A stretch of 64,000 nt of DNA, from the IMG/VR virus record IMGVR_UViG_3300010396_000006, positions 1 to 64,000 of that record; one strand, written 5' to 3'. The notes under the pieces are model-generated. The model had not been told where the DNA came from, did not search any database, and was given only the letters and a program-made list of their open reading frames with translations. The stretch is from a virus. The translations under genes were made by a program, and so were the position numbers. Shown here one piece after another: positions 44,357-51,576 of this stretch. Each line of letters begins with the position of its first letter. Position 1 is the first letter of the stretch.

Positions 44357-44850
44357 CGTTCAAAGTCGGCGATTTGGTTGAATGCATCGATAAAGATGCA
44401 ATTCACGGCGTTGGGAATCGGTTCAATATTCTCGAAGTCAGTCCGGACGGCCTGCACATTCGGATCGACGGAACTGGGCTCTGGTTGAAATCCAGATTCA
44501 AGCTTATTGAACCTAGTGAGAAATCCAGAGGGCAGCTTGCATGTGAGGCATTCGCGGCCCGGCGAAGAATTTCCGGGCATGACTATAGCGGCTGGAACCA
44601 TCTGGATGTCAGCGAACAAGAGGCATGGGAAGCCGCCGCGATCGCAAATCGAGAGATTCCCTCTCAATCGATCACGAAAGAGGAACTGGACGTCGTCGCG
44701 GCATTGAAGAGTGCCTACAACGCATACCAGAAGCTTGATCAACGCGATGCCGATCAAGACGAGCATTTCCTACAGTCAATGGAAACATCTCTCCGGATCA
44801 TCACGTTCCGCATCGCCAAACGAGTCAACCCAGAAGTCTGGGGTGACTGA
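44353..44850 (+). CDS. Protein with N-terminal SH3/KOW-like domain
   Basis: 165 residues. The first 55 (FKVGDLVECIDKD, then LEVSPDGLHIRIDGTGLWL) have the pattern of a small barrel domain, also repeated four times in the 51577 product. The rest is helical. Function unknown. Confidence 0.55.
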   Translation: MTFKVGDLVECIDKDAIHGVGNRFNILEVSPDGLHIRIDGTGLWLKSRFKLIEPSEKSRGQLACEAFAARRRISGHDYSGWNHLDVSEQEAWEAAAIANREIPSQSITKEELDVVAALKSAYNAYQKLDQRDADQDEHFLQSMETSLRIITFRIAKRVNPEVWGD

Positions 44851-44884
44851 CAAAACCGAACCCCTTAAATCAAAGGGCAATTTT

Positions 44885-45571
44885 ATGACAGAAATCGACG
44901 TTAATACTCTGTTCGCAGTTGGGGCCACTGTTCATCCGAAGGAAACCGGATTTGGATTGATTGCAGGTATACCGTATGGAATCGTGACTGTGACGCCGGA
45001 ACCGACCGCACCGGGCGGCGCTGTTCTGACGCTCACGGGAATGGAGGCCGAAAAGCCATATTCACCGCATCTATTCATGGAATACGATCTGTGGCTCGCT
45101 GGAACCGAGAAGAAAAAGGCGGCAGACGCAAAACCAAAACTTCCCCCTATCCAAAAAATCGCGCAAGCGACTGGTTCACAACGATCCGTTGTGTTCGTCA
45201 AACTCGATACCGGTGTTTTCAAGGATGACCTATTCCCATCGATCCGAGCCGCAATTCAGCAGCAACTGATTGGATCATGCCTCGAAGGATGCGTGGTTAT
45301 TGTCTACTCGCAAGCTGAAATCGCGATCGTCAGCGAGCATGCCGAATCTGAGATCAAATCTGAATTCGACGAACCGTGGTATCCAATCTATAAATTCGAT
45401 GCGCCACAATGGGAACACGTGTGGGTTAGATGCGAAGATGGAACAACTCAACTGGCCTATTGCACGGGGGATGATGAGTTCATGACTCTCGAATCGAATA
45501 TCGCAGCGCCAGATCTGATCAACGAAGTCACTCACTGGTCTAAATTCATCAACAAGCAGTTCACGGAATAG
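44885..45571 (+). CDS. Unknown protein
   Basis: 228 residues from ATG 44885, after AAAGGGC; the longer frame to 44711 shadows the previous gene. Two alpha/beta parts joined by a Lys/Pro linker. No family is recognised. Confidence 0.6.
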   Translation: MTEIDVNTLFAVGATVHPKETGFGLIAGIPYGIVTVTPEPTAPGGAVLTLTGMEAEKPYSPHLFMEYDLWLAGTEKKKAADAKPKLPPIQKIAQATGSQRSVVFVKLDTGVFKDDLFPSIRAAIQQQLIGSCLEGCVVIVYSQAEIAIVSEHAESEIKSEFDEPWYPIYKFDAPQWEHVWVRCEDGTTQLAYCTGDDEFMTLESNIAAPDLINEVTHWSKFINKQFTE

Positions 45572-45576
45572 ATCCG

Positions 45577-45813
45577 ATGGCCAAAATCGATCTGACCGAC
45601 TTAGAGCAGATCCGGACGTCATGCCCGGTCTGCCTGGGTCGAGTCCAGAACTGCAATCACTGCGGCAATACGGGAAGAGTCTCATTCAATTCGGATGCTG
45701 AATGGCTTTCGGCACGTCGACGAGTCATCACCGATGAACAGCGGCGACAGATGGACATGAGGCTCGGTCAACTGGCCGTTGTCGCCTATCTGACCGACGA
45801 ACTGTATCAGTGA
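45577..45813 (+). CDS. Small zinc-finger protein
   Basis: 78 residues. CPVCLGRVQNCNHCGNTG (residues 16-33) resembles one unit of a DnaJ-type CxxCxGxG finger. A helix follows. Function unknown. Confidence 0.65.
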   Translation: MAKIDLTDLEQIRTSCPVCLGRVQNCNHCGNTGRVSFNSDAEWLSARRRVITDEQRRQMDMRLGQLAVVAYLTDELYQ

Positions 45814-45822
45814 GGCTAATTC

Positions 45823-46110
45823 ATGCCGTTTCCTCAAATATCGCATCTGCAATTCAAAGTGCTGGCCTGCCTGATGAAAGGCGAGATGCACGGAAAGAAC
45901 ATTCGTCAAGCGATCGCGGCTGAAGGAGTGAAGCAGTCTAATCCAGCGTTCTACCAATTGATGGCCAGAATGGAGAAGGCTGATTACGTATCCAGCAGAT
46001 ATGACCAATCGATACACGATGGTATACCACTGACGGAATGCGTCTATCGTATCACCAAAACAGGCCAAAAGACGGCCGAGTCAACCATCGAATTCTACTC
46101 CGCCAAGTAG
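45823..46110 (+). CDS. PadR-like winged-helix regulator
   Basis: 95 residues. LQFKVLACLMKGEMHGKNIRQ, then SNPAFYQLMARMEKADYVSS and a strand ECVYRITKTGQK follow the PadR-type winged helix, without the usual C-terminal dimer domain. It lies directly upstream of the terminase-operon promoter and could control it. It is a second candidate for binding the AATC-N5-GATT palindromes. Confidence 0.7.
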   Translation: MPFPQISHLQFKVLACLMKGEMHGKNIRQAIAAEGVKQSNPAFYQLMARMEKADYVSSRYDQSIHDGIPLTECVYRITKTGQKTAESTIEFYSAK

Positions 46111-46116
46111 TTAGAC

Positions 46117-46146
46117 TTGACGCAACCCCAAATACCTGAATAGAGT
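46117..46146 (+). promoter_or_regulatory. Promoter of the packaging operon
   Basis: TTGACG (46117-46122), 18 bases, TAGAGT (46141-46146). No palindrome of the common type is near, so this may belong to a different time class. Both boxes match those of other promoters in the window. Confidence 0.6.
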
Positions 46147-46154
46147 CTGCACAT

Positions 46155-46251
46155 GTCCACCTGAAAAGGTCCGACACAGAACTCCTGAAAAGGACTTCGC
46201 CAAAGAACTCCCGAAACGGACTTCAACAGCAAGGGAACTCCAGAAATGGAG
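46155..46251 (+). repeat. Four GAAA-tetraloop hairpins with ANGGA motifs
   Basis: Four related units: ACCT-GAAA-AGGT (46159-46170), GAACTCCT-GAAA-AGGACTTC (46179-46198), GAACTCCC-GAAA-CGGACTTC (46205-46224), and CTCCA-GAAA-TGGAG (46238-46251). Loops are 24-30 bases apart. Units 2-4 contain AAGGA, ACGGA and AUGGA, the ANGGA core bound by CsrA; the last one overlaps the start codon. They may link the packaging operon to the phage CsrA. Confidence 0.6.
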
Positions 46252-47073
46252 GATAAGCTATCGTCTGCGGAGCGAAGGAAGCTCAGAAGGCAGTTAAAGG
46301 AACAAGGCGAATCAATACCCGCTGACCTAACGCCTAAGCCCAATCGTAAAGCCCATCTGGATAAACTCCCCAATACGGAAACAAAGACACCGAAGACGGA
46401 GAGTAAACCAAGGGGCCAAGCGAAGCCAAAGCCCAAAGCGAAAGCCAAGCCCAAGCCAAGAAAGACTGAGACAACACCGGCCGGTAATGAATCAGTCGAT
46501 CAACAGAACGAGACGGAACAACCCAAGCCAGTCACGGTAGAAGCGGTCCCCGCTCCCGAGTCTGAAATCTCACCCGAATCTGTGTCGGGGGGATGGGGGG
46601 ACGGTGGCAAATATGGTCCATCTGGTCTGACGAAAACGCACGAACAGCGGATGGTTGTCAGTTCATTCAATTGGCAAAACCGCAATCGATTCCCGCTGGA
46701 AAAGGCTGTTGACGAAAACCTGAAGATCGTTGATGCGGTTGATGGCAAGTCGGATGTCTATCAGGAAATCCTGACCACGACTGTCGAGATGATGAGATCG
46801 AAGTCGGCGAGGTCAAAGGGCATTGGATTGCGGGCCGGCGTTCAACTCGTGACGGCCGTGCAAAAAGACGACCATGCCAAGTTGAGGGCTGAACTGCGTC
46901 CGATGGTATTCACTCCTCCCTCCCCTGCGCCAGAGATGCCGGCTCCCGCAGTTCCGGCCCATGTCGACCAAAGCATGAACATCGATAACAGCCATCGCGT
47001 CGTGATCTTCAACATTCCGGATAACGGACGAGATCCACAATTGAAGGCGCAATTGACTGGGGCCGCTCAATGA
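46246..47073 (+). CDS. Lys/Pro-rich protein in small-terminase position
   Basis: 275 residues, beginning within the last repeat hairpin; AAGGG lies upstream. Residues 50-75 are Lys/Pro repeats (KPKAKAKPKP) and the middle is helical (residues 150-220). It overlaps the large terminase gene by four bases, the usual place for the small subunit, which binds phage DNA. The sequence alone does not prove it. Confidence 0.6.
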   Translation: MEDKLSSAERRKLRRQLKEQGESIPADLTPKPNRKAHLDKLPNTETKTPKTESKPRGQAKPKPKAKAKPKPRKTETTPAGNESVDQQNETEQPKPVTVEAVPAPESEISPESVSGGWGDGGKYGPSGLTKTHEQRMVVSSFNWQNRNRFPLEKAVDENLKIVDAVDGKSDVYQEILTTTVEMMRSKSARSKGIGLRAGVQLVTAVQKDDHAKLRAELRPMVFTPPSPAPEMPAPAVPAHVDQSMNIDNSHRVVIFNIPDNGRDPQLKAQLTGAAQ

Positions 47074-48797
47074 GTTCCGTTCTCGAACAGTACGGACCAA
47101 ATGCGACGATCGTAGGACCGCAACCGGGTCCCCAGACTCAGGCCATGCAGAGCGCTGCCGATATCGTGATCATGGGTGGGGCGAACGGAGGGGGCAAATC
47201 GCATTGGATTCTGCTCGAAGCAGCGCGTCATGCCCGAGTGCCAGGATATCGAGCTGTCGTGTTCCGGCGTGAATCGACTGATATCACTGACCCCGGCGGA
47301 CTCCAAGATACGTCGATGACGATCTATCCCCAGCTTGATGGATGGTTCCGATCCAACAAACTGGATTGGATATTCGATCCGGATGCTCGCATTTCATTCC
47401 GAGGACTGCCGCACGCCAAGGATGCTATCTCGTGGGATGGAAAAGAACTGGCGTTCATCGGCTTTGATGAATTGCAATTGTTCACCGAATTTCAATTCTG
47501 GTATCTGTTCAGCCGCATGAGGTCCAGTTGCGGCGTCAACCCCGTTATTCGAGCGACATGCAATCCCGTTCATGAGGAAGATCCGACCGGCGGATGGTTG
47601 AAGATCCTGATTGGCTGGTGGCTCAACTGGGAAACCGGGTTTCCAATTCCAGAGCGATCCGGGAAAGTGCGATGGTTCGTGCGGTTGAACAATGAACTTC
47701 ACTGGGGCGATTCCCGCGAAGAACTGATTGAGCGATTCACCGATCCGGACAGTAAAGAGGAAGGCCCAACCGTCTTTCCGATGTCGATCACGTTCATCCC
47801 GTCGAAGTTACGGGACAACCCGATACTGATGAACTCGTCGCCCCAGTATCGAGCCAGCTTGATGGCGTTGCCGGACTATCTGAAGAAACAGAAATACGAA
47901 GGCAACTGGAACGCGAAACTTCAGGCCGGAACATTCTTCAAGATTGGTGTGATGGGCCGCAAAGGTCAGATCATTCCGATAGAGGAACTGCCGGCGATCG
48001 GCCTACGTTATTGCCGTGCCTGGGATCTGGCATACACGGAAGGGGCTGGAGACTGGACCGTTGGTGACTTATTGGCGACTGATGGGAAAGGAACATTTTA
48101 TCTCATTGATCAAGTTCGTGGACAATGGGAATCAAGCAATCGCAATGATCGAATGTTGGCAGTCGCCGCTGACGATGAAGAGAAATACGGTCGAGTCAAG
48201 ATCTGCGTTCCACAAGATCCATCGGCCGGAACTGAAATTTGTGAGCGACTGCTGAAAATGTTTGCCGGTTATTGGGTTGTCGGTCGAAGGCCAATCAAGA
48301 ACAAGGCAGAGCGAGCGTCGGCTTATTCGTCGTCATTCAATGGCGGAAATGTGAAGTTCGTCAAAGCGCCATGGAATTCCGGATTGCTTCAACGAATGGA
48401 TTCATTCCCGACGAAAGATATCCCAGATGATGAGATTGACGCATCTGCGGACGCCTATGAAGAACTCAGAGGCCCATCGCCTGGGGGAGCAATGGCTGAT
48501 CAAAGTGCCGTTGCCAACCCGACAGAGAAGGAAAACGTCAATCCGTTCCGCGGGTTGCTGGAAAGCTATGTTCGCGAATTCTGGTCGACCATGTCGAAGA
48601 ATGAACCAACCTGTCCCGAGTGGAAGGGATCGTTGGCAAGATTCGTTGATGATGTCGGTGAGCGCCCAAGCGACGATCACAAACTCGCAAGACGCGATCG
48701 CAACGAACTATGGGGTCCAGCAAACTTCTACTGGCAACTGGGCGATGAACCGCCTCCACCGATCAAAAGAGGCTGGGGCAAGGCAATGGCGGATTGA
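47070..48797 (+). CDS. terL: Terminase large subunit
   Basis: 575 residues. Walker A is GGANGGGKSHW (about residue 35), with VVFRRE after it. Walker B is LAFIGFDELQLF (about 130) and the coupling motif TCNP near 168. The nuclease domain has CRAWDLAYTEG near 316 and DEIDASADAYE near 455. It pumps DNA into the capsid and cuts it. A second, truncated ATPase-like copy lies at 53855. Confidence 0.95.
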   Translation: MSSVLEQYGPNATIVGPQPGPQTQAMQSAADIVIMGGANGGGKSHWILLEAARHARVPGYRAVVFRRESTDITDPGGLQDTSMTIYPQLDGWFRSNKLDWIFDPDARISFRGLPHAKDAISWDGKELAFIGFDELQLFTEFQFWYLFSRMRSSCGVNPVIRATCNPVHEEDPTGGWLKILIGWWLNWETGFPIPERSGKVRWFVRLNNELHWGDSREELIERFTDPDSKEEGPTVFPMSITFIPSKLRDNPILMNSSPQYRASLMALPDYLKKQKYEGNWNAKLQAGTFFKIGVMGRKGQIIPIEELPAIGLRYCRAWDLAYTEGAGDWTVGDLLATDGKGTFYLIDQVRGQWESSNRNDRMLAVAADDEEKYGRVKICVPQDPSAGTEICERLLKMFAGYWVVGRRPIKNKAERASAYSSSFNGGNVKFVKAPWNSGLLQRMDSFPTKDIPDDEIDASADAYEELRGPSPGGAMADQSAVANPTEKENVNPFRGLLESYVREFWSTMSKNEPTCPEWKGSLARFVDDVGERPSDDHKLARRDRNELWGPANFYWQLGDEPPPPIKRGWGKAMAD

Positions 48798-48857
48798 CAA
48801 CGAAAATCTTTATGATTACCGTTGACGCCGTTCAGTTTCACCTCAAAGGGTTGCGGC

Positions 48858-49475
48858 ATGACAGGCGAAGAATACGACTTTGCTGATCGAGCGCTCAGTT
48901 TCATGGGCCGTTTGGATGCGTTACAAGCCGCTCAGTCGGAATGGTCTCAGCGAACATTCGGGTCAGATGAGAAGAGAGGTCCCCGCGGCCCGTTGCTTCA
49001 TCTCGCCAAGGAGGCCGACGAAGCCGCTCAAGAGGAGGTCGGATCGGCCAAGCAACTGAAGGAATTCGGAGACGTATTCCTGTTGACCCTTGAGTCATTC
49101 CGGCGCGGAAAAAGAACGATCGATGAAGTTCTGGAAGCCGCAATTGCGAAGCATGCCGAAAACAGGCTTCGCGTATGGAATGTGATCGATGCGGAAGAAC
49201 CAATCTTCCACAAGAAAGAACCGTCGTTTCGGATCAAGCCACTCGAATGGCAGGATTCTCAGTTCGACGTCAATCTTAAAAGAGCCGAAACGATATTTGG
49301 ATTCTATTGGGTGCAATACAATCCGATGTTTGAAACCGATTTCGCCTGGGGATTTCATTTCCACGATTTCACCGATGAAGAACAGCACTGTTGCATGTCG
49401 TTTGATCAGGGTAAGCAACTCGCCTGGGAGAACTGGCAGGAACGAATCAAAAGCGCATTGATCGAGGCCGAGTGA
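48858..49475 (+). CDS. DUF550-like (MazG-related) nucleotide hydrolase fused to unknown domain
   Basis: 205 residues from ATG 48858. SEWSQRTFGSDEKRGPRGPL, then LLHLAKEADEAAQEE and KEFGDVFLLTLES (residues 25-85) match the DUF550 family, relatives of MazG that cleave dATP/dGTP. The E..E..D metal-binding pattern is kept. The second half (IKPLEWQ..., FGFYWVQYNP) is a small beta domain common beside such proteins in phages. Confidence 0.75.
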   Translation: MTGEEYDFADRALSFMGRLDALQAAQSEWSQRTFGSDEKRGPRGPLLHLAKEADEAAQEEVGSAKQLKEFGDVFLLTLESFRRGKRTIDEVLEAAIAKHAENRLRVWNVIDAEEPIFHKKEPSFRIKPLEWQDSQFDVNLKRAETIFGFYWVQYNPMFETDFAWGFHFHDFTDEEQHCCMSFDQGKQLAWENWQERIKSALIEAE

Positions 49476-49498
49476 CGGCACTAATGCAGGAGACCGGA

Positions 49499-49771
49499 AT
49501 GAGTAAGAAGCTGGACCGAGATCTATACACAGTGATCAAAATCATCACGAATTTCTTGCCCGATGATGAATTGGGGCGGAAGATTGAAGGCGAATTGACT
49601 GATGTTCTTGAAAACACGAGATGGATTCCTCCAGAACTCCGATGGGAATCGTGGGGAGAACTGATGTCCTGCCTAGATCGCAATCTGACAGGAAAATTTG
49701 AGACAGAACCTGTTTGGGTTAAAGCGATCCAGTCTGTCTGTAATGACACAAAGTTCATTTTGGAAAGCTAG
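49499..49771 (+). CDS. Small unknown protein
   Basis: 90 residues from ATG 49499, six bases after AGGAG; a GTG at 49472 overlaps the previous stop but lacks a site. Helical and acidic. No family is recognised. Confidence 0.55.
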   Translation: MSKKLDRDLYTVIKIITNFLPDDELGRKIEGELTDVLENTRWIPPELRWESWGELMSCLDRNLTGKFETEPVWVKAIQSVCNDTKFILES

Positions 49772-49775
49772 ACAA

Positions 49776-49862
49776 ATGAAGCCGCTACTGAAATGGCTCA
49801 TTCAGTTATTGGGTAGTTCCAAGTCATGGGATGACGAATGGGATTCATCGCTTGTTGACTGA
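49776..49862 (+). CDS. Possible tiny gene
   Basis: 28 residues, basic and hydrophobic start (MKPLLKWLIQLLG) and an acidic end. Starts five bases after the previous stop; ribosome binding site weak (GGAAAG). It overlaps the next gene. Low confidence. Confidence 0.3.
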   Translation: MKPLLKWLIQLLGSSKSWDDEWDSSLVD

Positions 49863-50385
49863 ACAATATCTTGAACTCAAAAGCCGTGTCGCGGCTGAAT
49901 ACAGTTCTGAAATCGAGTGGGCGGCAAATCTCAAGCTGTGCGCCGACTCGCTTCGATTCGCCTATGAAACGATCTGGGTCATTCTGAACGCCGGGATGAA
50001 GATGCAGGTTGCTCGACAGATCGAATCAAAGATCCTGCCGACACTGGCCAAAGGCGAATCGGCATCAATGGTATTCGGTCACAAACTGAAATGCCGGGCA
50101 ATTGATGATGTCTGGAAGAATCGAGTCAAACTGTTCAGCGAGTACCAATCGGCAAATGACAAGCTGGAATACCTCGAAACACTGCCGCACATTGGGCCGA
50201 TCACCAAATTCCATCTGGCTCGAAATCTTGGTTTAGACTTCTGCAAACCAGACCGTCACTTAGTTCGTATTGCAGGAGATGAGACGGCGTCAGTAATGTG
50301 TCAGCGGCTGGCGGACGCGACTGGCGATCGAATTGGCGTTGTTGATTGTGTGATCTGGCGAGCCGCAAATCTGGGGTGGGTGTGA
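49831..50385 (+). CDS. HhH-GPD-type DNA glycosylase-like protein
   Basis: 184 residues; the start may instead be TTG 49855. LETLPHIGPITKFHLARNLGLDFCKPDRHLVRIA (residues about 110-145) is a helix-hairpin-helix followed by the GPD-type loop. This fold belongs to base-excision glycosylases. It could remove damaged or host-modified bases. It lies in the accessory block between terminase and portal. Confidence 0.6.
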   Translation: MTNGIHRLLTEQYLELKSRVAAEYSSEIEWAANLKLCADSLRFAYETIWVILNAGMKMQVARQIESKILPTLAKGESASMVFGHKLKCRAIDDVWKNRVKLFSEYQSANDKLEYLETLPHIGPITKFHLARNLGLDFCKPDRHLVRIAGDETASVMCQRLADATGDRIGVVDCVIWRAANLGWV

Positions 50386-50386
50386 T

Positions 50387-50812
50387 ATGACAATCTTCGC
50401 CGCGCTCATAATCGGTCAGATGATCCAATTCCAATCAGACCGAGGCTACGCCGAATGCGTTGGAACAAAGGAACAAGTCGCCTCGTTCTACGTGACTTGG
50501 AAATTCTGCTGCGATCCAAATTGCCAAACGACCAACAAAGCTACCTGGGATAGATGGGATAAGCTGTGGGCCGATAATCTGTCAGAGACAATGCTGTTTC
50601 AGAATGACCGAGCGACACGGCTTGGAATCGCCAAGGCGGTCTTCTATCGCGGCTTGTGGGTGAGGTTCAGAGTTCGTATTGACCCGTTCGGATCGTTTTG
50701 GGTCTACTATTCACCGTGGGTCCATGTCGCGGCCACAATTGGTTTCCTGTTGGGTGTGATCTGGTGGCTGAAGCGAAGGATGAATCGTCAATGCAAAAGT
50801 TCGCCTGCCTGA
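50387..50812 (+). CDS. Membrane protein
   Basis: 141 residues. A short hydrophobic N-terminus and one clear span near 112-128 (VHVAATIGFLLGVIWWL), with a basic end. One CCDPNC cluster near 40. Function unknown. Confidence 0.55.
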   Translation: MTIFAALIIGQMIQFQSDRGYAECVGTKEQVASFYVTWKFCCDPNCQTTNKATWDRWDKLWADNLSETMLFQNDRATRLGIAKAVFYRGLWVRFRVRIDPFGSFWVYYSPWVHVAATIGFLLGVIWWLKRRMNRQCKSSPA

Positions 50813-50967
50813 AATGCGGCAACGTGCAAGAGATCAACAGCGAGGAAGAACACTCGGTCCGTTGCATCAAATGCAATCACGAAACAAAAGACGTACGGTC
50901 AATGGTGCGGTTGGACAGTTCAAAAGAGTTTCTGAAAAACTGGAAACCTGTCGAATATAAGGACTGA
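50791..50967 (+). CDS. Small zinc ribbon
   Basis: 58 residues from ATG 50791, with AAGGA upstream. CLKCGNVQ and CIKCNHE form two Cys pairs of a zinc ribbon. It overlaps both neighbours slightly. Confidence 0.65.
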   Translation: MQKFACLKCGNVQEINSEEEHSVRCIKCNHETKDVRSMVRLDSSKEFLKNWKPVEYKD

Positions 50968-51203
50968 TGATGCCCGTCAATGGACCGCCTCCCAGGGGAC
51001 AATACTGCGGACCGAGGCCGCTATCGCTGATTCCATATCCCACGTCACCGCCCGCGCCGCCAAAGCGGTATGTTCGAAGAGAACCGGAGCAACGCTGCGA
51101 ACCTCCAGCCGAGAAGCCAGACAATAGCTGGATGATCCTCGCCGGTCTGTTCGGCCTGCCGTTCTTATTCGGCAGTTGTGAAAATTCCTCAAGCGACGAA
51201 TGA
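50967..51203 (+). CDS. Pro-rich small membrane protein
   Basis: 78 residues, overlapping the previous stop by one base. The first 50 are Pro/Arg-rich; a short span lies at about 54-69 (SWMILAGLFGLPFLFG). Unknown function. Confidence 0.5.
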   Translation: MMPVNGPPPRGQYCGPRPLSLIPYPTSPPAPPKRYVRREPEQRCEPPAEKPDNSWMILAGLFGLPFLFGSCENSSSDE

Positions 51204-51210
51204 GGCCAGC

Positions 51211-51411
51211 TTGAACGAACGGCAATACCCGCTGAATGTTCTCGCCATCGCGAAAGACGGTGAACGGTTCTTGTTCTTGTACGATGACGACAGTGTCGAG
51301 GAACTGATTCGCGTTCTTGGCCAATACGCCGCTGATACTGAACTCAACTTCTCATGGTATGACGCCGCCCTTCTGAGTAAGCGAATTAAAGATCGCCGAC
51401 CCGCCGATTGA
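51211..51411 (+). CDS. Small unknown protein
   Basis: 66 residues from TTG 51211, five bases after GAGG; GTG 51178 is an alternative. A beta-helix-beta pattern (YPLNVLAIAKDGERFLFLYDDD) of a type seen in other phages. Unknown function. Confidence 0.55.
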   Translation: MNERQYPLNVLAIAKDGERFLFLYDDDSVEELIRVLGQYAADTELNFSWYDAALLSKRIKDRRPAD

Positions 51412-51427
51412 ATCTGTCAGTCCGCTA

Positions 51428-51456
51428 TTGCAAAAATCAGTAAGATTTCACAAGAT
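51428..51456 (+). promoter_or_regulatory. Promoter with operator in the spacer
   Basis: TTGCAA (51428-51433), 17 bases, CAAGAT (51451-51456). AATCAGTAAGATT (51435-51447) lies in the spacer, as at 20027. The palindrome is identical to that at 13603. Confidence 0.55.
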
Positions 51457-51465
51457 GCCAATTAA

Positions 51466-51559
51466 CCGATTGTTGGGCAATCGGACTTGATAGACGCGGC
51501 TTGTCTGTGTCGGCCTGTCGTAATACTGCCCAACGGTATTGCGACAGGCTTTTTCTTTT
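51466..51559 (+). ncRNA. Leader RNA with complementary hairpin loops
   Basis: Hairpin 1 is CCGATTG-TTGGG-CAATCGG (51466-51484), a perfect seven-pair stem. Hairpin 2 is the terminator at 51513-51549, loop CCCAA. The two five-base loops are exact complements, so they can form a kissing complex. The product could be a short regulatory RNA or an attenuator for the next gene. Confidence 0.6.
51513..51559 (+). terminator. Strong terminator before the 51577 gene
   Basis: Bases 51513-51528 pair with 51534-51549 over 16 positions (two U.G), followed by TTTTTCTTTT. The AAAGGG site for the next gene comes after it, so read-through is needed for that gene. Confidence 0.85.
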
Positions 51560-51576
51560 GATCAAAGGGCAATCAG

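Noticed and set aside
46155-46251. CRISPR-like array
   Set aside because: Units are short, imperfect and palindromic with GAAA loops, spacers are only a few bases and no cas genes are present.
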